Of a DNA stretch of 5,700 nucleotides, positions 1 to 4,897 are shown piece by piece. The DNA is from Erysipelotrichaceae bacterium (lineage in GTDB: Bacteria > Bacillota_I > Bacilli_A > Erysipelotrichales > Coprobacillaceae). The first letter of the stretch is position 1, and the number at the start of each line of letters is the position of its first letter. The translations under genes were made by a program, and so were the position numbers. The notes beneath the pieces were generated by a model. The model was not told the origin of the DNA. It worked only from the letters and a program-made list of their open reading frames with translations, and made no database searches. The DNA lies in the NCBI GenBank assembly GCA_018365815.1, contig JAGZJH010000064.1, forward strand, positions 1 through 5,700, read 5' to 3'.

Positions 1-242
1 TATCCCATAAATGAGGAAATAATTTGTTTCGGTGGTATACTCACCAACATGTGAATGTAAGCTGGGCAAGCTTCTGCTTCATGAATTTCAACGCCTTTTC
101 TTTCACATAATAACCGTAAGATTTGACCAATACTTGCTTTGTATTTCCCATAAATTATCTGACGTCTATATTTTGGGACGAAAACAATATGATACTTACA
201 ATTCCATGTAGTATGTATTAAACCCTTATCATTGTGGCCCAT
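1..242 (-). CDS. tnpA: IS200/IS605-family Y1 transposase TnpA, N-terminal part (runs off the window)
   Basis: The minus strand reads 80 codons from an ATG at 242 to the window edge. The start MGHNDKGLIHTTWNCKYHIV followed by FVPKYRR is the typical opening of the small IS200-type single-strand transposases, which cut and rejoin element ends with an HUH motif and a tyrosine. AGAGG lies about 8 nt before the ATG, supporting the start. The HUH region is around residues 59-66, where relatives read C-P-D-H-I-H-M-L. Here it is C-P-A-Y-I-H-M-L, so the first metal-binding histidine is Tyr and the preceding Asp is Ala, each explained by one base change. The frame is otherwise open. The catalytic tyrosine and the right end lie beyond the window. 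The family call is firm; activity is doubtful. Confidence 0.88.
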   Translation of the reverse strand, partial: MGHNDKGLIHTTWNCKYHIVFVPKYRRQIIYGKYKASIGQILRLLCERKGVEIHEAEACPAYIHMLVSIPPKQIISSFMG

Positions 243-261
243 CAGGAGTACCTCTAAAGTA

Positions 262-332
262 TTATATTAGATTGAATCTCCCGGCCACTAACTAATATAA
301 CGCTTTAGTTTTTTTGATACATCGCCTAAAGC
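262..332 (-). repeat. Two adjacent hairpins upstream of tnpA, probable IS200/IS605 left-end structure
   Basis: TTATATTAG (262-270) pairs perfectly with CTAATATAA (292-300) around a 21-nt loop holding CTCCCGGCC. Immediately beyond, GCTTTAG (302-308) pairs with CTAAAGC (326-332) around a T-rich loop. IS200/IS605 elements have subterminal hairpins recognised as single-stranded DNA, and IS200 5' leaders are also structured. The position, 20-90 bp upstream of the TnpA start, fits either role. The exact element tip could not be fixed. Confidence 0.5.
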
Positions 333-347
333 TTCATTACAGAGAGG

Positions 348-511
348 TTAATGCACCTTTTCGATATTAAAAAAATAATCTAGATAATCACTAATTTCAT
401 TAGAGGTATTCGCTAATGACTTTTTGATATCAATGACACCTAATAGTTCGAGATGTTCATTAAATATTTTGTTATAATCAATATTCGCTGTCAATAAAAT
501 AATTTGTGCAT
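348..511 (-). pseudogene. Small unrecognised gene, apparently broken by a one-base frameshift (about 54 codons if restored)
   Basis: On the minus strand an AGGAGG (527-522) stands 10 nt before an ATG at 511, but that frame reads only M-H-K-L-F-Y before TGA (493-491). From 494 a second frame runs 48 sense codons to TAA at 348, starting LTANIDYNKIF and ending FFNIEKVH. Its composition looks like a real acidic soluble protein: Asn, Asp, Glu, Leu and Ile rich, with little of the Lys/Phe noise of translated AT-rich DNA. Adding one T to the run in TTATTTTATTG would join the two as MHKLFLLTANIDY..., so a homopolymer slip is the simplest reading. I do not recognise the family. Its size and its place downstream of a ComE/BlpR-type promoter would suit a bacteriocin-immunity-like protein, but that is only a guess. 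There are no membrane segments. Confidence 0.45.
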
Positions 512-709
512 AAACGTTACTCCTCCTAATTTTTTTAACTTTTTTCCATAATTACAATTCTTTGTAAATGTGATAAAATAAAGAGTGTTAGTTGCTGTAG
601 TAATCCTTATAGAATTAAAATGATTGTTAACTTTAACTTTTAACTTATATTTTTTAATATACTTTTTAACAGTTATCAACAACCAAAAGTGCCTCACAAT
701 ATTGAACAT
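491..709 (-). CDS. Small basic peptide ORF (72 aa), hypothetical, behind a ComE/BlpR-type promoter
   Basis: The frame starts at ATG 709 with GGAGGTG (720-714) at good spacing, about 20 nt below a TATAAT and a double ComE/BlpR-type box, so its start is well placed for translation. It begins MFNIVRHFWLLITVKKYIKK and is very rich in Lys, Asn and Thr. The last six codons overlap the start of the broken small gene at 511. It lacks a double-glycine leader (no L-x-x-x-E-L-x-x-I-x-G-G pattern), so it is not an ordinary ComC/BlpC or class II bacteriocin precursor. It may be a short basic peptide, a decayed peptide gene, or a leader whose only role is to precede the next frame. The composition after about residue 30 resembles random AT-rich DNA, so only the translation start is well supported. 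Confidence 0.35.
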   Translation of the reverse strand: MFNIVRHFWLLITVKKYIKKYKLKVKVNNHFNSIRITTATNTLYFITFTKNCNYGKKLKKLGGVTFMHKLFY

Positions 710-733
710 ACTTCACCTCCAATTCCTATTTTT

Positions 734-801
734 ATTATAGCTTGGTTATACCATTTAATTTGTCATATATCATAAACGGTTCATTTTTTGTCATTTACAG
801 T
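734..801 (-). promoter_or_regulatory. ComE/BlpR-type double box and -10, minus-strand promoter
   Basis: On the plus strand TCATAAACGGT (770-780) and TCATTTACAGT (791-801) are direct repeats spaced 21 bp start to start, two helical turns. They closely match the S. mutans ComE box that I recall as TCBTAAAYSGT. Read on the minus strand they become ACTGTAAATGA then ACCGTTTATGA, followed 30 bp later by TATAAT (739-734). There is no -35 at normal spacing, as expected for promoters activated by a regulator bound in its place. The promoter points at the ORF starting at 709 and is divergent from the regulator gene beginning at 1053, its probable controller. Confidence 0.72.
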
Positions 802-1052
802 AAAAGTATACCGATATAATAGTTTCTAGAACTGTTACGATATACCGGTTTTATGACTACTATCATTACTTAAAAGTTTCCATACTTATATGTGTACTGC
901 ATATTAGGGAAAATTATCTGTATTTGCAAAGAAACATGGATTTTTATTTAGACGTCCTAAAAAAAAAAAACAAATATATTTTCATACTGGAAAAAGACTT
1001 CAATGTCTTTTACTACAGTACTAAATATTTTATCGAATGGAGAGTATACTAA
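802..1052 (+). promoter_or_regulatory. Leader and upstream region of the regulator-kinase operon
   Basis: No gene is seen in this stretch. It holds a repeated TATACCG (807-813 and 841-847), a repeated CGATATA (812-818 and 838-844), the palindrome TTCTAGAA (824-831), a run of twelve A (959-970) and a hairpin AAAAGAC/GTCTTTT (992-998 with 1005-1011, 6-nt loop). ACCGATATAAT (810) and ACTGTTACGAT (831) are 21 bp apart and could be a degenerate plus-oriented box pair, but the match is weak. The Shine-Dalgarno GGAGAG (1039-1044) decides the TTG start at 1053. I could not assign a convincing -10/-35. Confidence 0.4.
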
Positions 1053-1796
1053 TTGTTAAATATTTTTATTTTAGAAGACGAATTTTTACAACAAACGCGA
1101 ATAGAGACCGTTATTAAGGATGTTATTGCAAAAAAATCTCTAAAATGTAAAGGACCTGAGATTTTTGGAAAACCTAGCCAGCTACTTGATGCGATTACCG
1201 AAAGAGGTTCTCATCAACTTTTCTTTTTAGATATTGAAATTAAAGGAGAAGAAAAAAAGGGGCTAGACATTGCGAAAGAAATTCGAAAAAAAGATCCTAA
1301 TGCAACAATTGTTTTTGTAACAACACATTCAGAATTTATGCCAGTCACTTTTAAATATAGAGTTGCTGCACTAGATTTTATCGATAAAGCTTTGGATGAT
1401 GAAGATTTTTATGAACGTGTTCATTTAGCAATTGAATATACCATGAATAAAATGGGTGCTACTATTGCCCAAGATTCATTTACTTTTGAAACAGCTACGG
1501 CTCAAGTTCAAGTTCCTTTTAACAATATCTTATTTTTTGAAACGTCTCCAACAATACATAAAGTTATTTTGCATACTAAAGAAGAACGAATGGAGTTCTA
1601 CGCCAGTATTTCAGAAGTTGAACGAGCTGATGACCGCCTATTTAGATGCCATCGTTCATTTATCGTTAATCCTGAAAATATCGTTAAGATCAATAAAGAA
1701 GAGAAAATGGTCATGTTTGAAAATAATAATGAATGTCCCATTTCCCGTACGAAATATAAGGGCCTCCTAGAAAAAGTTAAATCTTTGAAAAGCTAA
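1053..1796 (+). CDS. blpR: LytTR-family response regulator, ComE/BlpR type
   Basis: This 247-residue cytoplasmic regulator should be phosphorylated by the adjacent kinase and activate promoters with paired direct repeats. The receiver domain spans about 1-125. It has the acidic pocket E8-D9-E10, the phospho-acceptor D60 in FFLDIEIK, T90/T91 in FVTTHSEF and K112 in DFIDKAL. The LytTR DNA-binding domain covers about 140-244, with FRCHRSFIVNPENI (197-210) and ISRTKY (230-235). Length and motifs match S. mutans ComE, which is an orthologue of pneumococcal BlpR, so comE would be an equally fair symbol. Translation starts at TTG 1053: GGAGAG lies 8 nt upstream and the receiver sequence begins at once. 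The kinase follows 9 bp after the stop. Regulator before kinase is the order in blpRH and in S. mutans comED. The gene looks intact. Confidence 0.93.
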   Translation: MLNIFILEDEFLQQTRIETVIKDVIAKKSLKCKGPEIFGKPSQLLDAITERGSHQLFFLDIEIKGEEKKGLDIAKEIRKKDPNATIVFVTTHSEFMPVTFKYRVAALDFIDKALDDEDFYERVHLAIEYTMNKMGATIAQDSFTFETATAQVQVPFNNILFFETSPTIHKVILHTKEERMEFYASISEVERADDRLFRCHRSFIVNPENIVKINKEEKMVMFENNNECPISRTKYKGLLEKVKSLKS

Positions 1797-1805
1797 GGTG
1801 TTTCT

Positions 1806-3122
1806 ATGGATATAGTTATAAATTTATTGCTGTTATATTCTAAGACATTAGCAGTATTGTTAATGTTTCAACAGGTGAGTAACCAACCAATTAAACCTTT
1901 GTGGTGTATTATTGGTCCATTTTTGTATGTTCTACTCCTCATCATATGTCCTCCTGTTGGGTACTTTGCTTTCTTTTTTATCTTTATCGCTTATAACATA
2001 TATCAGAATAAGTATGGTAGTAAAACACTTGATATTTTTTATGGCTTGTACCCCATTATTGTCGATAGCTTACTAGGTAGAATGTTAGGATTCTACGTTT
2101 TCCCTTTACTAGGAGTCTACGTTTTCAATGAAGTCAAAATAAGTTGGTTTGATATCTTAATTGAATTACTGGTTTTCCCTCTTCATTTACTCATAGTAAA
2201 ATCTCTTAGGTTAGATTTTAACGAAATAAAAGAAGGTTTCAAGCGTCACTATTTCAGGTTTTTCTTATTACTGATCAACATCTCTATGTTTGTATATATG
2301 CTCTTAGTTTCTATACTTGTTATTTATAGAGACAAATTAGCTGATGCAGATAACTGGAGAGGACATATTAATAACTTTTATATTGTTCTGTTTTTTGTAA
2401 TGCTACTCTATCTCAATGCAATTTCAAAAGAAAAACTAGAGAAGGAAATTATTGATCAAAAAGATACTCAACTAAATGAACTATCTATCTATAGCCATCA
2501 TGTTGAATCACTTTATGAGGAAATTAGAAGTTTCCGTCATGACTACATTAATATTTTGACCAGTCTAAAATTAGGAATTGATAATCAAGATATTGAAGCT
2601 ATTAAAACTGTTTACAATGGCGTACTTAGAGATAGTGCAAACCAATTCTATGATAGTAAGTTTGATATTGCTAAACTTAGTAATATTAAGAATGATGCTA
2701 TCAAAAGTATTCTTTCCGCTAAATTACTTGAGGCACAAAATAGAGGTATTTCAATTTCTGTTGAGATTGAAGAACCTGTTAGTAATTTTAGGATAGAATT
2801 ACTAGATTTCATAACTGTTCTTTCTGTCCTTTGTGATAATGCTATCGAAGCTACGATTGAAGCTATAAATCCAAGAATGACTGTTGCTTTCATGAATAAT
2901 GATGATTCGTTGGTACTTATCGTCGAAAATAGTATAAAAACAGAAAAGGTGGATGTTAGTCGTATTTTTGCTAGGGGGTACTCTAGTAAAGGGGAAGGAA
3001 GAGGTCTTGGGTTACATAATGTAAATAGCATATTGGAAAAATACCCTAAATCTACGATTACCACTCGTAGTGCAAATCATCTCTTTTCTCAAACTATCAG
3101 ATTTTGTAAGGTATCTTTATAG
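1806..3122 (+). CDS. blpH: Membrane histidine kinase of the AgrC/ComD/BlpH (HPK10) family, peptide pheromone receptor
   Basis: This 438-residue protein is a polytopic membrane sensor. Hydrophobic segments fill roughly residues 1-205 (about 4-21, 33-48, 50-67, 78-107, 114-133, 151-174 and 189-205), forming the usual six- or seven-helix peptide-sensing domain. A coiled-coil-like stretch (about 206-240) leads to the phospho-acceptor H245 in S-F-R-H-D-Y, the HPK10 signature. The ATPase domain has the N-box L-C-D-N-A-I-E-A (N345) and a glycine-rich G-E-G-R-G-L-G-L-H-N-V (396-406), with no DxG box, as is normal for the family. AAGGTG overlaps the end of the upstream gene 5 nt before the ATG, so the two genes are translationally coupled. 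The ligand is expected to be a secreted peptide from an exporter-processed precursor; neither is encoded next to it here. ComD and BlpH cannot be told apart from the sequence alone. Confidence 0.92.
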   Translation: MDIVINLLLLYSKTLAVLLMFQQVSNQPIKPLWCIIGPFLYVLLLIICPPVGYFAFFFIFIAYNIYQNKYGSKTLDIFYGLYPIIVDSLLGRMLGFYVFPLLGVYVFNEVKISWFDILIELLVFPLHLLIVKSLRLDFNEIKEGFKRHYFRFFLLLINISMFVYMLLVSILVIYRDKLADADNWRGHINNFYIVLFFVMLLYLNAISKEKLEKEIIDQKDTQLNELSIYSHHVESLYEEIRSFRHDYINILTSLKLGIDNQDIEAIKTVYNGVLRDSANQFYDSKFDIAKLSNIKNDAIKSILSAKLLEAQNRGISISVEIEEPVSNFRIELLDFITVLSVLCDNAIEATIEAINPRMTVAFMNNDDSLVLIVENSIKTEKVDVSRIFARGYSSKGEGRGLGLHNVNSILEKYPKSTITTRSANHLFSQTIRFCKVSL

Positions 3123-3141
3123 GTATTAAGTGAGGCTCAAT

Positions 3142-3148
3142 AAGGAGG
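3142..3148 (+). promoter_or_regulatory. Orphan Shine-Dalgarno after the kinase gene
   Basis: A perfect AAGGAGG lies 20 nt after the kinase stop, but no ATG, GTG or TTG follows at usable distance; the next bases are CCACTAAAAAAATAATC. In pneumococcal blp and related loci the pheromone gene blpC follows the kinase. This may be the relic of a lost small gene in that position, or chance. Confidence 0.35.
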
Positions 3149-3185
3149 CCACTAAAAAAATAATCTCTATAGTTTAAAAAATATA

Positions 3186-3227
3186 AAAAGAGGAATCTAT
3201 CTCACATTTGGGTAGATTCCTCCTTTT
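3186..3227 (+). terminator. Rho-independent terminator of the regulator-kinase operon, probably bidirectional
   Basis: GAGGAATCTA (3190-3199) pairs perfectly with TAGATTCCTC (3213-3222). Three further pairs with G-T wobbles close a 7-nt loop, and CTTTTG follows. On the other strand the same hairpin is followed by TTTTTATAT, so it also ends transcription arriving from the decayed IS1182-like gene, whose stop is at 3230. Confidence 0.88.
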
Positions 3228-3229
3228 GT

Positions 3230-3575
3230 TTACTTATTTGGTTTTATTAGTGTTATAATCTTCTTCATATTAACTACGAATATAGTCGTTGTCTCTTATA
3301 AATCCTTATTGAAAAAATCTAATACCCTCCATATTTGTGTTTAAGTTCCACATTTGGCACTTCTTTCTTGTAGCGATGTAAACCGGAAACCTCATCTGAA
3401 ATAGGTGTTCATTACTTTTGAGGTGAATAGAAGAGGTTTTAGACTTAGCCCCTTCCTAAGGGTACCCCACTCTGGTGTGTCATATGTCCATCTGGACACA
3501 TAAAGAGACTGCATCATTGTTATAGAAAAATTCTACTTTCCAACGAAAGCCTCTTGAAATATCTGGATGTAGATT
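3230..3575 (-). pseudogene. Decayed C-terminal part of an IS1182-family transposase
   Basis: Pieces of one protein are recognisable in different minus-strand frames. About 3575-3490 reads PDISRGFRWKVEFFYNNDA. About 3510-3455 reads LFMCPDGHMTHQSG, the zinc-finger-like C-P-x-G-H-M segment of this family. About 3400-3320 reads RYKKEVPNVELKHKYGGY, like the R-Y-K-I-E-A-K-N-S-E-L-K-H-R-H-G-Y of relatives. About 3280-3230 reads TIFVVNMKKIITLIKPNK and then stop, the usual end of the protein. The order is right, but at least two frameshifts and several stops interrupt it. The N-terminal half and both element ends are not visible. Family membership is from remembered motifs. Confidence 0.65.
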
Positions 3576-3612
3576 AATGACTAAAATTTAATTTTTGTTG
3601 AATTATTCACTA

Positions 3613-3700
3613 TTAAATTATAGAAACTTTCTTCTTAATTTTCTTAATGGCGACCAAGCCATTCCCACCAGTTCCCATTTGCAGTTGATTGATTTTGCAT
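3613..3700 (-). CDS. Very short peptide frame(s) downstream of the second ComE/BlpR-type box, possibly a bacteriocin relic
   Basis: ATG at 3700 opens an 18-codon frame ending at 3644, MQNQSTANGNWWEWLGRH, preceded by AAAGGAATAGAG. The overlapping frame just behind it (3699-3613) has no start codon but reads INQLQMGTGG followed by NGLVAIKKIKKKVSII. That resembles a double-glycine cleavage site with Leu at -7 before a basic, Lys-rich mature peptide, although the usual hydrophobic residue at -4 is Gly. Either the 18-mer is the product, or the pair is one frameshifted GG-leader peptide gene. The Trp-rich tail is unlike the GLDWWSL-type competence pheromones. Both readings are weak: the frames are short and the DNA around them is decayed. 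Confidence 0.25.
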
Positions 3701-3832
3701 TACTTTCTCTATTCCTTTGTTATATAATATTACTTCAATTTTGTTATAAAGTTATTTGATTAACTTTACGAATATAGTATAGCAATCAATAACTAATAAT
3801 TATGATTTTTATCATATTTGGTATCACAAATG

Positions 3833-3874
3833 TCATAAACGGTATTATTTAATTCCATATGTTCCTATTACAGT
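3833..3874 (-). promoter_or_regulatory. Second ComE/BlpR-type box with unusual spacing
   Basis: TCATAAACGGT (3833-3843) is identical over 11 bp to the proximal box at 770-780. The expected partner 21 bp away is missing, but CCTATTACAGT (3864-3874) matches TCATTTACAGT at 8 of 11 positions and starts 31 bp from the first box, one helical turn more than normal. On the minus strand CATAAT (3804-3799) is 28 bp downstream and TGCTATACT about 48 bp downstream. The site points toward the short frames at 3700. Confidence 0.5.
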
Positions 3875-4123
3875 GATGATTTCCTTTAATTTATAAATGT
3901 ATAGCTGTTTAAGAAGCATTAGTTAGTTCAAGAATTATATAGAAATACTTTTACTTTTGATTGTGATAACCACTAATAGTAAAAATATTAGTTGTCATTA
4001 GTTGAATGTGATGAAACTATATGATCAAAAATAATTGGACAACTTGATATTTATGATGTTATTGTTCTACTCTTTTGTTCCTAAATACATCGTCATAAAG
4101 AAACTATTTAAATCTCTGACGTT

Positions 4124-4153
4124 TTACTGACCCAAAAAAGTTAGACAATTTAT
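4124..4153 (-). mobile_element. Terminal region of the IS3-family element (end next to the orfB stop)
   Basis: TGACCC (4128-4133), then AAAAAAGTTAGACAATT, lies directly beyond the orfB stop. It matches the TGACCCCAAAAAGTTAGACA-type terminal inverted repeat that I recall for streptococcal IS861/IS150-like elements. The other end of the element was not found. Confidence 0.6.
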
Positions 4154-4233
4154 TTAGGCAAAGAATTTAGTTCTGTATTGCACAGGACTAAGTCCTTTTC
4201 TACCATTTGTCAAGTATATCAAGGTATTTGATG

Positions 4234-4263
4234 AAAAATAGTTTGATTTCCATAGTCAAACTA
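4234..4263 (-). terminator. Terminator after the IS110-family transposase gene
   Basis: On the minus strand TAGTTTGA (4263-4256) pairs perfectly with TCAAACTA (4246-4239) across a 9-nt loop and is followed by TTTTT (4238-4234). It lies about 20 nt beyond the transposase stop, inside the right end of the element. Confidence 0.75.
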
Positions 4264-4284
4264 AGGAATTTGTCTTTTTTTGAA

Positions 4285-4719
4285 CTAAAGTTTGTTATGA
4301 GTTATGAGGTAATACATTGTTCTAATGAGACGATGTATAGAGGCAATCGTGTGTGGTTTGGTTGAAGTCACTTGCGATTGTCTTTTCCGTTTCTCATATA
4401 AGTCTGCGATATGAAAAGGATTGGTGTGGCTTGCTGAAGCTATGTTATGAACGCACTTAAAGAGAATCTTTCTGGCATAGGGATTCCCACGTTTGGTGAT
4501 ATGTTCCTTGGCTAGAAAGTTTCTAGATTCATAGTGTCTGAGGTCAATGCCGATAAAAGCAATGATTTGATTGGCAGAGTGAAATCGACGAATATCACCA
4601 AGTAGTCGATTAAATCCGATGGCATCATTGGGTATGGTATAGCCATGTACTTTTTCTCCATTGACCAAGATAGCCACTTCTGAACTTGCTTTAGTGATGT
4701 CATTTTCAATACTCTACGT
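4285..4719 (-). pseudogene. IS110-family transposase with large internal deletion
   Basis: An open frame of 130 codons starts at 4677 (MAILVNGEKVHGYTIPNDAI) and ends at 4285. Upstream it continues in frame as ENDITKASSE, where relatives read G-I-D-V-S-K-A-S-S-E, so the true N-terminus lay near 4719; ACG now stands there and TAG follows (4716). The first RuvC-like Asp is kept. After GFNRLLGD the sequence jumps to the C-terminal Transposase_20 domain (IRRFHSANQIIAFIGIDLRH, then ITKRGNP). The whole middle is missing, including the other RuvC-like acids. Both sides of the join read L-G-D-x-R-R in full-length relatives as I remember them, so short homology probably caused the deletion. The catalytic Ser is kept (S51 in Y-E-S-R-N), but the Gly usual after it is Arg. 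Full-length proteins are about 400 residues; this one cannot act alone. Confidence 0.85.
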
Positions 4720-4897
4720 TTTTCGTCCCACATACTTTGATAACATTCTTCCTAAAACTGGTGTCTTGTCAGTTTTAGTTACGACGTCTAGCCCCAAAGG
4801 ACTTATCATCTTAACAAGACACCTCTACTTCAACATAACGAAAAAGTAGTGAGTACCTTCTCCCATCGGAGATTTCCTCACTACTAATCTTAGTATG
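4720..4897 (-). ncRNA. Candidate bridge RNA region in the IS110 left end
   Basis: The 178 nt between the left tip and the old start codon lack a conserved frame but hold ordered complementarity on the minus strand. (1) A 5' stem-loop: AGTAGTGAG (4885-4877) with CTCACTACT (4853-4845), plus an inner TCTCC/GGAGA. (2) A 10-bp stem: GGTGTCTTGT (4823-4814) with ACAAGACACC (4769-4760), closing a 44-nt loop with TAAGTCCTTT and AACTAAAA, both matching the insertion site. (3) A weak GTTTT/AAAAC stem around GGAAGAA and AGTATGT, which resemble the element's two tips. IS110 bridge RNAs (IS621 is the model) are encoded at this place and have a 5' stem-loop, target loop and donor loop. Transcription and processing cannot be seen. 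The first hairpin, followed by TTTTT, could instead be a terminator. Confidence 0.55.

Larger units (their letters stand above)
3576..4123. other. Gene-poor AT-rich spacer with regulatory-looking relics
   Basis: I see no intact gene here. The stretch holds an 18-codon Trp-rich frame (3700-3644), a ComE/BlpR-type box (3833-3843), an extended -10-like TGCTATACT on the minus strand near 3784-3776, a hairpin ACTAATA/TATTAGT (3972-3978 with 3986-3992) and a tandem ATTAGTTG pair with a 10-bp period from about 3988 to 4005. It looks like eroded bacteriocin-locus DNA between two decayed insertion sequences. Confidence 0.4.

Noticed and set aside
1045..1050. TATACT as a -10 for the regulator gene
   Set aside because: It lies between the Shine-Dalgarno and the start codon, so it cannot serve this start.
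1456..1770. Alternative plus-strand frame inside the regulator gene
   Set aside because: It overlaps the LytTR domain in another frame, has no ribosome binding site, and has the composition of shifted coding DNA.
2648..3064. Long minus-strand open frame (138 codons) inside the kinase gene
   Set aside because: It lies fully opposite the conserved ATPase domain of the kinase and resembles no known protein; it is a shadow frame.
3644..3700. Trp-rich 18-mer as a ComS/XIP-type competence pheromone
   Set aside because: XIP-type peptides end in a short D-W-W-x-L-like tail and their genes lie beside comR; here the sequence is N-W-W-E-W-L-G-R-H and there is no Rgg gene.
3972..4005. Hairpin ACTAATA/TATTAGT and tandem ATTAGTTG as a CRISPR-like or iteron array
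   Set aside because: There are only two copies of an 8-mer in AT-rich DNA, with no spacer structure or further units.
4030..4050. AATTGGACAACTT as a second IS3 terminal repeat
   Set aside because: It resembles the terminal region at 4128-4150 only loosely, lies outside the element end, and has no transposase sequence beside it.
4512..4733. Minus-strand 73-codon frame starting MWDEKRRVL
   Set aside because: It overlaps the conserved IS110 transposase frame and left-end RNA region out of frame; no family resemblance.
4661..4849. Plus-strand 62-codon frame in the IS110 left end
   Set aside because: It lies opposite the transposase N-terminus and the structured left end, with no Shine-Dalgarno; it is better explained as antisense of those.
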